From positions 38,330 to 102,329 of the forward strand of contig JAEZLZ010000125.1 in assembly GCA_023415055.1 (NCBI GenBank): a DNA stretch of 64,000 nucleotides, in the 5' to 3' direction. The notes below the pieces were generated by a model that was not told where the DNA came from, ran no database searches, and saw nothing but the letters and a program-made list of their open reading frames with translations. How positions within the stretch are numbered: the stretch's first letter is position 1; each line of letters starts with the position of its first letter. This document shows, one piece after another, positions 24,711-32,626 of this stretch. This stretch comes from Bacillota bacterium (GTDB lineage: Bacteria; Bacillota; Clostridia; Lachnospirales; Lachnospiraceae). A program made the position numbers and the translations under genes.

Positions 24711-24934
24711 TGCACTACTAATAGCTGGGAAATAATCGCCGACAGGCTGTTTCAGGATGGATTAAGCAAAAGCCATGGCAGGGAGCTGATATTTTAAAAG
24801 CCGATTATGACATTACATCACTTCGAATGTATAAGTTAATGAATATGTATTTTCTTTTTTTGAATTTGTTGTATAGTAAGAATTAGATAGAAGGCAAAGA
24901 TCTTCAAAAATTCTTGTAGGAAAGGAGAATTCAT

Positions 24935-25429
24935 ATGTTCGGTGAGATGGGTGTTACATTAATCATAGCGATTATTCTTTTTATCGCAGGCTTTATCTTA
25001 TTGGGAATCGAGATGGTGATACCGGGCTTTTCTGTTCCGGGAGTATCCGGAATTATATGTCTGGTGATAGCGATTTTCCTGGTTTCGGATTCCTTCATCG
25101 AGGGGGCTGTCATAGCTCTGATCATCCTTGCACTGTTGGGCATTATGTTTGCAATAATATTAGGACTATTGTCAAAGGCAAAATTAAAATCGCCTATAAT
25201 ACTGAAGGATGAGCAGAACAAGGAAAAAGGCTTCATCAGTTCCAATGACCTGAAGTATCTGCTCGGTAAGCAAGGAATCGCAATTACGGATCTGAGACCA
25301 AGCGGTACCGCTAATTTTGACGGAATTGATTTTGATGTTATTTCCGAAGGAAAATATATCTCAAAGGATACCAGGCTAGTAATTTATAAGGTACAAGGCT
25401 CGAAACTGATTGTGAAACAGCTAAATTAA
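24935..25429 (+). CDS. NfeD-family membrane protein (short form)
   Basis: This 164-aa protein has three to four hydrophobic helices in residues 1-82 (LIIAIILFIAGFILLGIEMVIPG, with the family's E-x-x-x-P-G-F). An OB-fold domain of about 60 residues follows at the C-terminus (GKQGIAITDLRPSGTANFDG). It lacks the serine protease domain of long NfeD proteins. Short NfeD proteins act with the flotillin-like FloA encoded 87 bases downstream. Confidence 0.88.
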   Translation: MFGEMGVTLIIAIILFIAGFILLGIEMVIPGFSVPGVSGIICLVIAIFLVSDSFIEGAVIALIILALLGIMFAIILGLLSKAKLKSPIILKDEQNKEKGFISSNDLKYLLGKQGIAITDLRPSGTANFDGIDFDVISEGKYISKDTRLVIYKVQGSKLIVKQLN

Positions 25430-25516
25430 GAATACAAATGCATGAGAAATGATTTACCAAGCAAGATTTTTACTCTGTAACTATAAAAATAACTACATAG
25501 AAAGAAGGATTTGATT

Positions 25517-26485
25517 ATGCCAGAAACCATTGGATTAATTATTTTAATCGGTATCATTAGCTTATTAATTGTATTATTTTTCACCTTTGTACCGGTGGGT
25601 TTATGGATCAGCTCCCTTGCTGCGAATGTCAAGGTCAGCATATTTAACCTGATCGGTATGCGTCTGAGAAGAGTAATACCCTCCAAGATCGTGCTTCCTT
25701 TGATTAAGGCGATCAAGGCAGGCTTATCGGTGAATGTTAACCAGTTGGAGGCGCATTATCTGGCCGGCGGTAATGTAGACAGTGTGATAAATGCACTGAT
25801 CGCTTCAGAAAGAGCTGGGATTGAACTTCATTTTGAAAAAGCAGCAGCCATTGACCTTGCCGGAAGAGATGTATTCGATGCGGTAAGAATGAGTGTTAAC
25901 CCGAAGGTGATTGAGACCACGAATGTATCGGCGGTAGCAAAAGATGGAATCGAACTGCTTGTTAAGGCAAGAGTAACTGTACGCGCTAACTTAGAGAGAT
26001 TGGTCGGCGGTGCGGGTGAAGCAACGATACTTGCGAGAATAGGTGAAGGTATCGTTACAACTGTAGGCTCGGCAAATTCTCACAAAGAGGTGCTGGAGAA
26101 CCCCGATGATATCTCTAAACGTGTGCTTAGCAAGGGGCTTGACTCCGGAACAGCCTTTGAGATTCTTTCTATTGATATTGCAGACATCGATGTAGGCAGA
26201 AATATCGGAGCACAGCTGCAGACTCTTCAGGCAGAAGCAGATAAAAATATTGCTCAGGCGAAAGCGGAAGAGAGAAGAGCAATGGCAGTTGCAAAGGAAC
26301 AGGAGATGCGTGCTTATGTTGTTGAAGCAGAAGCAGAGGTTCCGAAGGCAATGGCATATGCGCTAAAAGAAGGTAAGCTTGGTGTCATGGATTATTATGA
26401 TATGCAGAATATTAAGGCAGATACCAAGATGAGAGAGAAGATCTCTGAAACATCCAGAAAGCCTATCGTTGAAGATAAAAAATAA
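25517..26485 (+). CDS. floA: Flotillin-like protein FloA
   Basis: This 322-aa UPF0365/YqfA-type flotillin has one N-terminal membrane segment (about 3-28), a PHB-like domain (ISSLAANVKVSIFNLIGMRLRR, KAVALTVNVNQLEAHY-like region, LLVKARVTVRANLERLVGGAGE) and a long Ala/Glu-rich coiled coil with repeated AQAKAEERRAMAVAKEQEM. FloA scaffolds membrane microdomains. The ATG at 25517 follows AAGGA at good spacing. It sits between NfeD and a small gene leading into the LytTR regulator. Confidence 0.92.
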   Translation: MPETIGLIILIGIISLLIVLFFTFVPVGLWISSLAANVKVSIFNLIGMRLRRVIPSKIVLPLIKAIKAGLSVNVNQLEAHYLAGGNVDSVINALIASERAGIELHFEKAAAIDLAGRDVFDAVRMSVNPKVIETTNVSAVAKDGIELLVKARVTVRANLERLVGGAGEATILARIGEGIVTTVGSANSHKEVLENPDDISKRVLSKGLDSGTAFEILSIDIADIDVGRNIGAQLQTLQAEADKNIAQAKAEERRAMAVAKEQEMRAYVVEAEAEVPKAMAYALKEGKLGVMDYYDMQNIKADTKMREKISETSRKPIVEDKK

Positions 26486-26517
26486 TAATTAATTCAAAGT
26501 AATCGAGGTGAAGGCCT

Positions 26518-26826
26518 ATGTATTATAATAAATCATCCATGGACCGACTAAGTCAATTTGCAAAAGCATCTAAGAATTTATTGCTCTACGGAAGTTCGGG
26601 TTCAGAAGATAAACCGAAGATGAATTATCAGGTAAAGGTAGAGCCAAAGCCTGTGGAAGAGCCGTCTGTAGTGGATACTGTTGTTGTAACGGTGGCGGAA
26701 GCAAAGACAAAAACACCGGAATCAGATAAGATCACTCAGGCAGACTTACAGCAGGCAATTATCTGGTCTGAGATACTTGGAAAACCTATGTGTAAGCGTA
26801 GAGAGAGAAGAACTTATGGCAATTAA
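26518..26826 (+). CDS. Conserved hypothetical protein with IWSEILGKPMCKR tail
   Basis: This 102-aa protein has an N-terminal KASKNLLLYGSSG segment, a disordered Pro/Glu/Val middle (about 35-75) and a C-terminal LQQAIIWSEILGKPMCKRR block. Short proteins with a similar AII-x-SEI-x-GKP tail are common in Clostridia and are of unknown function. GAGGTGAAGG precedes the ATG. Its 3' end overlaps the response regulator start by 11 bases, so the two are probably coupled. Confidence 0.7.
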   Translation: MYYNKSSMDRLSQFAKASKNLLLYGSSGSEDKPKMNYQVKVEPKPVEEPSVVDTVVVTVAEAKTKTPESDKITQADLQQAIIWSEILGKPMCKRRERRTYGN

Positions 26827-27556
26827 AGTGATCTTGGTGGATGATGAAAGCGGCGTTCGTAAGCTTCTGCAGAAGATTATCGAACGTAAGGAAGGCTTTG
26901 AGATCGTCGGTGAATGCGATAATCTGGAGGATGTACTGGCATTGTTTGCGAAAACAAAAGCGGAGGTCGTCTTCCTGGATATTGAGATTAATGGTGCAAA
27001 TGGTCTGGAGTGTGCGAAGGCGATTGCAGACCTGGAACCAAAGACAAAGATTATCTTTGCAACGGCACATTCTGAATATATGTCTGATGCGTTTGAGGTA
27101 TATGCCTTTGATTATCTGATAAAGCCCTTCAATGTAGAGCGGGTATACCAGACCTTGGACCGGATCAAGTCATTTGCTGCACCGGACCGAAAGGAGAATC
27201 TGGATAAGATAATCAAATATGAACGAGGTCTGGAAAAATTGTTGGTAAAAGGCAAAGAAAGCATGAGCTTTGTGGATATCAACGACATTATTCTGGTTCA
27301 GAGGGAGAACAGTTCAACCGTGATATATACGAGAAAAGATTCCTTTCATACCTCAGCAAGTCTTAGTGATATTGAGGCAAAGCTGGATACAGAGCAGTTT
27401 ATGCGAAGTCATAAATCCTATCTGATCAATATATCTCAGATTAAGAAAATTGAACCCTACGGCAGATGGACTTATATCGTAACCTTTAAAGACATTGATA
27501 AGGATGCCTTGATGACGGCAGAAAAGTTCGAAGAGATTAAGAAGCGTTTCCTGTAA
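26816..27556 (+). CDS. LytTR-family response regulator
   Basis: A 246-aa regulator. The receiver domain (about 1-120) shows the acidic pair in ILVDDE, the phospho-acceptor Asp in VVFLDIEINGANGLE, the Thr/Ser in IIFATAH and the conserved Lys in DYLIKPF. The C-terminal LytTR DNA-binding domain (about 140-246) has VDINDIILVQRENSSTVIYT and FMRSHKSYLINISQIKKIEPYG. The ATG at 26816 was chosen over the earlier in-frame start because it begins at the receiver's first strand. It is the likely partner of the kinase at 23886. Confidence 0.9.
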   Translation: MAIKVILVDDESGVRKLLQKIIERKEGFEIVGECDNLEDVLALFAKTKAEVVFLDIEINGANGLECAKAIADLEPKTKIIFATAHSEYMSDAFEVYAFDYLIKPFNVERVYQTLDRIKSFAAPDRKENLDKIIKYERGLEKLLVKGKESMSFVDINDIILVQRENSSTVIYTRKDSFHTSASLSDIEAKLDTEQFMRSHKSYLINISQIKKIEPYGRWTYIVTFKDIDKDALMTAEKFEEIKKRFL

Positions 27557-27590
27557 ATGCAATGAAAGAAGATATACTTATTGACCTGTC

Positions 27591-27677
27591 AGAGCTGTTG
27601 TAAAACATCGAAATTCATGAACTGTGGCATTATATTAATCACAATTATTGAATTCCTGATTTATAACAGCTCTTTTT
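27591..27677 (+). terminator. Rho-independent terminator
   Basis: AGAGCTGTT at 27591-27599 pairs with AACAGCTCT at 27665-27673, followed by TTTT. The intervening 65 bases can extend the structure. Confidence 0.6.
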
Positions 27678-27799
27678 ATGTCTTAAAATTAATGAAGATA
27701 GTGCTTTAAAAGTGCTTGTCCCATGGAATATCAAAGGGTATAATGGTAATAATAACCAGAGGAGACAGATGGTAAGAAAAATCCTTAGGAGTTGTTAAA

Positions 27800-28975
27800 A
27801 TGGGAAATCGGAGTAGTATGAAAGAAAAAATAAAAGAGAGCTTTAAAGGAATAGACCTTATTATTGTCATCACTATGACCCTATTGATATGCATTGGCTT
27901 GTTTTGTGAAAGACAGGCATTTATGCTGAGTGAGGAGCAAAATTCAATATTTATTAAGCATTTGGCGGGGGTTATTCTCGGGTATGTTATGATTGCAGTA
28001 ATCCTTCTGGTGGATTATCATTTTATCTGCAGGCTATCCTTTCTCCTATATCTATTCATGATAGCTGTCTTAGGCTATACTTTGGTTGCCGGAAATAATC
28101 TGAATAATGTGAAGAGATGGGTGATGATTTTAGGCATTCCTTTTCAACCCTCTGAGCTTACTAAAGTTGTGCTGATCCTTTTCCTTGGGTTTTTATGCAA
28201 TCATTTTAAAGATAAATTAAATCGATTCTATGTACTGGTGATTCTGGCTGTGGTGGCGGCAATACCGGTAGGACTTATATTACTTGAGCCACATTTAAGC
28301 TCCAGCTTAGCAATCCTTTTTATATTCGGCATTATTGTATATTCCTCCGGAATCACCTATAAGGTAATTGGTACAGCCTTGGCGATGATATTACCAGTGA
28401 TAGCAGTCATTTTTATCAGCGTAGCGGTATTTAAGGTGGATATCCCATTTATTGAGGAGTATCAGATCAAAAGAGTCCTATCTTTTCTGTCGACGGATGA
28501 GAGCGATGCCCTGAGCGGAGATTATCAGCAAAATCAATCCATTGCGGCGATAGGTTCTGGCGGCCTGCATGGTAAAACCATATCCTTAGAGTCAGATCAG
28601 ACTAGAACAACTAGAGCATATCAGAACATCTACGCAAAAGAAAGTGATTTTGTCTTTGCAATTGTCGGTGAGGAATTTGGCTTCCTTGGCAGCTTCGTTA
28701 TTATTCTTCTCTATGCTCTTTTAATCTTCCGATGCATCTTAATCTCAACTCGAACTTCGGAATATATGGGGAGAATTATATGCATGGGGGTATCTTCTTA
28801 TCTAATCTTTCAAATTTTTGTAAATATTGGGGTAGCTACAAAGCTTTTGCCCAATACCGGTTTAACTTTGCCATTTATCAGTTATGGATTAACTTCTTTA
28901 ATCAGCTCGATGATTGCAGTGGGACTTGTGATTAATGTTGGTGTAGGACGAAGCTATAAAGGAAAGCGGAAGTGA
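27800..28975 (+). CDS. FtsW/RodA/SpoVE-family SEDS glycosyltransferase
   Basis: SEDS proteins polymerise lipid II into glycan strands. The 391-aa protein has about ten hydrophobic segments and family motifs: NNVKRWVMILGIPFQPSELTK near 96-116, LLEPHLSSSLAILFIFGIIVY with the acidic residue needed for activity near 156, and the C-terminal PNTGLTLPFISYGLTSL. RodA-like overall. TAGGAG precedes the ATG. It is monocistronic between a terminator and a large inverted repeat. Which PBP it partners with and whether it serves elongation or sporulation are not evident. Confidence 0.85.
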   Translation: MGNRSSMKEKIKESFKGIDLIIVITMTLLICIGLFCERQAFMLSEEQNSIFIKHLAGVILGYVMIAVILLVDYHFICRLSFLLYLFMIAVLGYTLVAGNNLNNVKRWVMILGIPFQPSELTKVVLILFLGFLCNHFKDKLNRFYVLVILAVVAAIPVGLILLEPHLSSSLAILFIFGIIVYSSGITYKVIGTALAMILPVIAVIFISVAVFKVDIPFIEEYQIKRVLSFLSTDESDALSGDYQQNQSIAAIGSGGLHGKTISLESDQTRTTRAYQNIYAKESDFVFAIVGEEFGFLGSFVIILLYALLIFRCILISTRTSEYMGRIICMGVSSYLIFQIFVNIGVATKLLPNTGLTLPFISYGLTSLISSMIAVGLVINVGVGRSYKGKRK

Positions 28976-28981
28976 TTCAGG

Positions 28982-29143
28982 TGTTATAAGATAGACAAGT
29001 GACGAAGGTAAATATCGTGCATAGGTATACATCTGGTTTGCCTTTCCCTCATGCGGAATAAGTCACCCGCATTCGGCCGGTCTGCACCATCTGCATACCT
29101 ATACACGATATTTACCATTATACTTTACATATGACTTATGACA
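28982..29143 (+). repeat. Large imperfect inverted repeat
   Basis: The left arm at 29007-29031 (GGTAAATATCGTGCATAGG onward) and the right arm at 29092-29116 match at 23 of 25 positions. The outer flanks GTTATAAG and CTTATGAC extend the pairing. The loop contains a smaller hairpin, ATGCGG (29051-29056) with CCGCAT (29067-29072). The whole could fold as a ~160-nt RNA or be a MITE. No clear U-tract follows the right arm, so it is not a classic terminator. Confidence 0.65.
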
Positions 29144-29195
29144 TCTGAATCAATGATAGGTTTTTATAGAAATAACATTAAGGAGATCGATAGGC

Positions 29196-30263
29196 ATGCT
29201 TGCACTCATTGCTGCAGTGTCAAAAAATAATGTGATTGGAAATAAAGGTGTAATCCCGTGGAAAATAAAAGGAGAGCAAAAGCGCTTTAAGGAACTGACG
29301 ACTGGCAAGACGGTTATTATGGGAAAGCGGTCCTTTGAAGAAATCGGAAAGCCCTTACCGAATAGAAAGACCATTGTTATAACGAAGACGACAAGCTATG
29401 AGGCCGAGAACTGTATCACACTCGGATCTCTTGCGGAAGCGATTACTTACGTTCGGGATGAGGAAGCATACGTAGCCGGTGGAGAACAGCTGTACCGGGA
29501 AGCCCTTCCCTTGGTGGATGTGATGTATCTGACCAGGATAGAACTTGAAGTAGAGGGTGACACCTATTTTCCACATTTTAAGGAAGAGGAATTTGAACTT
29601 GTCTCGGAGGAGTGCTTCGAGGGCGAGATACCATATCGGTATCAAACCTATATAAGACGAAGTAAAGTAGATATTCAATCATACACGGACAAACAGGGTA
29701 CCCAGTATCAATATCTGGGCAGGAGCGAGGATCTGGCACTTCGTTATGCTTCATCGGAGGATGCAGATCAGTTATGTCTTTGGTGGAATGATGGAAAGAT
29801 TATGGCGCATGCCGGCTTTCCCAATGGACTGAATACGACAATAGGTGCTATTCGAGAGCAAATTAACAGTGAGGATAAAAATCGTCGCAGAATGATAATT
29901 GAGATCGATGGGAAGGCGGCTGGAGAGATGAGCTATCGCCTCTATGATTCTACTGCTGAAATCGGGATTAAAATATGTGATACTTCTTATCAGGAGCATG
30001 GATATGGAACGAATGCTTTGAAGCTTCTAATCGAATATCTGTACACATCGAAAGATGTGGATAAGATCGTATTAGATACAAATCTAAATAATACGAGAGC
30101 CCAGCATGTCTATGAAAAGATAGGTTTTACTAATACCGGGCTTCATATGGATGCCTGGAAGGATCAGCTTGGTCATCTTCAGTCCTTTGTTGATTATGAA
30201 CTTACTAGGGAGGATTATTATCATAAAAATAGTAATCACAGGAACTTTGAAAATCTAAAATAA
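29196..30263 (+). CDS. Dihydrofolate reductase fused to GNAT acetyltransferase
   Basis: This 355-aa protein has two complete domains. Residues 1-155 are DHFR: LIAAVSKNNVIGNKGVIPWK, the active-site acid as Glu in KGEQKRFKELT, VIMGKRSFEEIGKPLPNRKTIVIT and YVAGGEQLYREALPLVD. Residues 175-345 are a GNAT N-acetyltransferase with IGIKICDTSYQEHGYGTNALKLL (the acetyl-CoA loop) and a NLNNTRAQHVYEKIGF motif. The reading frame crosses the junction without a stop, so it is a real fusion in this sequence. No thyA is adjacent. The DHFR part should make tetrahydrofolate; the GNAT substrate is unknown. Confidence 0.85.
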   Translation: MLALIAAVSKNNVIGNKGVIPWKIKGEQKRFKELTTGKTVIMGKRSFEEIGKPLPNRKTIVITKTTSYEAENCITLGSLAEAITYVRDEEAYVAGGEQLYREALPLVDVMYLTRIELEVEGDTYFPHFKEEEFELVSEECFEGEIPYRYQTYIRRSKVDIQSYTDKQGTQYQYLGRSEDLALRYASSEDADQLCLWWNDGKIMAHAGFPNGLNTTIGAIREQINSEDKNRRRMIIEIDGKAAGEMSYRLYDSTAEIGIKICDTSYQEHGYGTNALKLLIEYLYTSKDVDKIVLDTNLNNTRAQHVYEKIGFTNTGLHMDAWKDQLGHLQSFVDYELTREDYYHKNSNHRNFENLK

Positions 30264-30365
30264 ACGAAAATCCCGAATTTTCAGATACTTATAGGTCTAT
30301 TTTATCATGACCTACAGCCTTTATATTCGTTGACTTTAAAATTATTATGGAATAAAATTTTACAT

Positions 30366-30509
30366 ATGGGATTGGATGATAACTTCATGGAAGAAGCAAT
30401 AAAGCAAGCTTTTTTCATGAAGTTTTTACCGTTATCGAGATTTGGGAGAGAAGATACAGCGAATAATGCAAAAACTTTCTCTGGTATAAAATGGACAAAG
30501 GCAGGGTAA
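30366..30509 (+). CDS. Possible short ORF, 47 aa
   Basis: An ATG at 30366 opens 48 codons beginning MGLDDNFMEEAIKQAFF and ending KWTKAG. The ribosome site is weak and I recognise no family. The N-terminus vaguely resembles deaminase openings, so it may be a gene remnant. Little can be concluded. Confidence 0.2.
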   Translation: MGLDDNFMEEAIKQAFFMKFLPLSRFGREDTANNAKTFSGIKWTKAG

Positions 30510-30512
30510 TTA

Positions 30513-31262
30513 ATGAAAAAGATTGAATTGTCGGAGGGAATTCTCCAATATATATTTGATCCGGTGGAACACACTCTATACGGTAATAATGTAATAGCAA
30601 TTCTTAATGAGGATAAGGCAATGATCATTGATACCGGGATGGCGTTTCAGACGGAGGAAGTAATCACAGATCTGAAGGAAGCCGGAATCACCATAGACGG
30701 CGTAATAATTTCTCATTTCCATGAGGAGCATATTCAAGGGCTTAAAATATTGTCTGGTATCACCGTATATGGCAGTAGCTATTATCAAGAAACGCTGAAG
30801 CAGTGGATGGGAACAGTCGATCAAACGTATTATGCGCCTACGGTAAGGGTTGAAAAGAATCTAAAGATTATCTTTGGAGATCATACCATAGAGCTAATTC
30901 ATAATCCGGGACATTCTCTCTGTACTTTGTTTGTAAAGTTGGATGAAAAATACCTTTATATTGCGGATGAGCTTATGTACGGAGTGAATGGGGCGCCCCT
31001 TCTTCCCAGCGTTACCAAGAATGATATCATTAATCATTATGTCTCGGTCCACAATTTGACTAAACTAAGCAACTATATCTTTATACCGGGTCATGGCAAC
31101 ATAATAGCAGAGCCGACGAAGATCATCTCAGATGTGAAGAATGTATGCCGTTATTTATGTGAAATACTAAGCCACGATGAGCAGATTACAGTAGAGCAGG
31201 CAACCAAAGACTGTACCTGTACTTATTTACACACAGAGTGGCACGAAAACGTATATAAATAA
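30513..31262 (+). CDS. Metallo-beta-lactamase-fold hydrolase with HxHxEH motif
   Basis: This 249-aa protein has the MBL fold markers in order: MIIDTGMAF near 35, the metal motif SHFHEEHIQG near 67-76, HNPGHSLCTLF near 128, YIADELMYG near 147 and FIPGHGNI near 185. In the usual HxHxDH the Asp is a metal ligand; here it is Glu. A C-terminal helical part with several Cys (CRYLCEIL, DCTCTYL) follows. AGGGTAATTA precedes the ATG weakly. Substrate is unknown; lactonase, hydroxyacylglutathione hydrolase and quorum-related roles are all possible. Confidence 0.8.
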   Translation: MKKIELSEGILQYIFDPVEHTLYGNNVIAILNEDKAMIIDTGMAFQTEEVITDLKEAGITIDGVIISHFHEEHIQGLKILSGITVYGSSYYQETLKQWMGTVDQTYYAPTVRVEKNLKIIFGDHTIELIHNPGHSLCTLFVKLDEKYLYIADELMYGVNGAPLLPSVTKNDIINHYVSVHNLTKLSNYIFIPGHGNIIAEPTKIISDVKNVCRYLCEILSHDEQITVEQATKDCTCTYLHTEWHENVYK

Positions 31263-31277
31263 GTTTTTTCATACGAA

Positions 31278-31362
31278 GAGGCTGTTTCAAAGCATGTATG
31301 ATTTGTTTTATGAGGAGTTACTTACTCGAACAAACCATAGGTTTTGAGACAGTCTTTTTTTT
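31278..31362 (+). terminator. Rho-independent terminator
   Basis: GAGGCTGTTTCAAA at 31278-31291 pairs (with G-U pairs) with TTTTGAGACAGTC at 31342-31354, followed by a run of eight T. Confidence 0.75.
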
Positions 31363-31413
31363 GCATTATACACAATTGATATTCTATTTACTTAAATTGG
31401 TAGAAAAAAAGTG

Positions 31414-31476
31414 TTGACGAATTCTTATTTTAATAGTACACTTTAACCATTAAAAGCGTTAAAGCTTTAAAGTGTA
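31414..31476 (+). promoter_or_regulatory. Promoter with overlapping palindromic operator
   Basis: TTGACG at 31414-31419, a 17-bp spacer and TACACT at 31437-31442 form a promoter. TACACTTTAA (31437-31446) and TTAAAGTGTA (31467-31476) are perfect inverted arms, the left one covering the -10, and TTAAAG-like units repeat between them. A repressor binding here would block transcription of the ABC importer operon. Which repressor is unknown. Confidence 0.6.
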
Positions 31477-31527
31477 ATAGTGAAATAATGGTAATAAATA
31501 CATAATTTAAGAGGAGGATTTGTTCTA

Positions 31528-32493
31528 ATGAGAATAAAAAAAATAATCGCCGGCTTATTAGTAACGGCAATGTCTACCATAATACTTACTGGCTGCAGTG
31601 CCAAGGATGAGGTGTTTCACATTGGTGTGAACCAATATGTTACCCATGCGGCGCTAGACGCCAGCTATAAGGGCTTTGTAGATGCTTTAGCCGATGCGGG
31701 ATACATAGACGGAGAGAATATCAAGATTGATCTTCAGAACGCACAGGGAGATCAGGCTACCGCAAGCACTATCGCAACAAAGCTGGTGAATGATAACAAC
31801 GACCTTATCCTAGCAATTGCTACTCCTTCTGCACAGGCGGTTGCCAATGCTACCAAGGATATTCCGATTCTGATAACCGCAGTTACGGATCCTGCAGGCT
31901 CCGGCCTGGTTGCCACAAATGATGCCCCCGGAGGAAACGTATCCGGTACCTCGGACTTGACTCCGATAAAGAATCAGATTGAGCTATTAACCAAGCTTGT
32001 GCCGGATGCAAAAAATATAGCTATTTTATACTGCTCCAGTGAGAGTAATTCAAAAATTCAAGCAGAGATTGCCGTAGAAGCAGCAACCGAGCTGGGACTT
32101 ACAACGACGGATGCCACAGTATCCAACTCCAATGAGATTCAGCAGGTGGTACAATCTTTAGTCGGTAAGGTAGATGCAATCTATACTCCCACCGACAACA
32201 TCATCGCTTCCGGTATGCCAACGGTCGCTCTTGTGGCAAATGATAACGGAATTCCGATTATCTGTGGTGAAGAAGGAATGGTGGATGCTGGAGGTCTTGC
32301 TACCTACGGTATCGATTATTATAAGCTTGGCCGTATCACCGGCGAGCAGGCAGTGAAGATTATCAAGGGGGAAGCAACGACCGATAAGATGCCGATTGAA
32401 TATCTGCCGGATGATCAGTATGCACTGAAGATTAATGAAGAGGTAGCTACGAAATTAGGAATTACGATTCCTGCGGATTTACATTCCAAATAA
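31528..32493 (+). CDS. ABC transporter substrate-binding lipoprotein (TrpX-like family)
   Basis: A 321-aa lipoprotein: a lysine-rich start, hydrophobic core and lipobox LTGCS with the lipid Cys at 23. The mature part follows the PF04392-type binding-protein layout (VNQYVTHAALDASYKGFVDAL near 35, KDIPILITAVTDPAGSGLV, SGTSDLTPIKNQIEL, YTPTDNIIASGMPTVA, YGIDYYKLGRITGEQAVKI). Members in Gram-positives import tryptophan or tyrosine as TrpXYZ or are of unknown substrate. Permease and ATPase genes follow. GAGGAGG precedes the ATG. A regulated promoter lies upstream. Confidence 0.88.
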   Translation: MRIKKIIAGLLVTAMSTIILTGCSAKDEVFHIGVNQYVTHAALDASYKGFVDALADAGYIDGENIKIDLQNAQGDQATASTIATKLVNDNNDLILAIATPSAQAVANATKDIPILITAVTDPAGSGLVATNDAPGGNVSGTSDLTPIKNQIELLTKLVPDAKNIAILYCSSESNSKIQAEIAVEAATELGLTTTDATVSNSNEIQQVVQSLVGKVDAIYTPTDNIIASGMPTVALVANDNGIPIICGEEGMVDAGGLATYGIDYYKLGRITGEQAVKIIKGEATTDKMPIEYLPDDQYALKINEEVATKLGITIPADLHSK

Positions 32494-32520
32494 GCAGATA
32501 CAATAAATCAAAGAAATAGT

Positions 32521-32567
32521 TTGAATGAGAGGCTGATGCATGTATTTGGCAACAGCCTCTCATTCAA
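32521..32567 (+). repeat. Intercistronic 15-bp stem-loop
   Basis: TTGAATGAGAGGCTG (32521-32535) and CAGCCTCTCATTCAA (32553-32567) are perfectly complementary with a 17-base loop. No U-tract follows and the permease ribosome site lies 50 bases downstream. Such a stem between a binding-protein gene and its permease would protect the upstream mRNA and keep binding protein in excess. Confidence 0.75.
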
Positions 32568-32626
32568 GACAAGATCAAACAGTAAGCAGAATAGTCCTGC
32601 GCAGGAACAGAAAGGAAATAATAGAT

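Noticed and set aside
30366..30509. Short ORF as a deaminase
   Set aside because: Only a vague N-terminal similarity, and no HAE or PCxxC motif follows. It is kept only as a low-confidence ORF.
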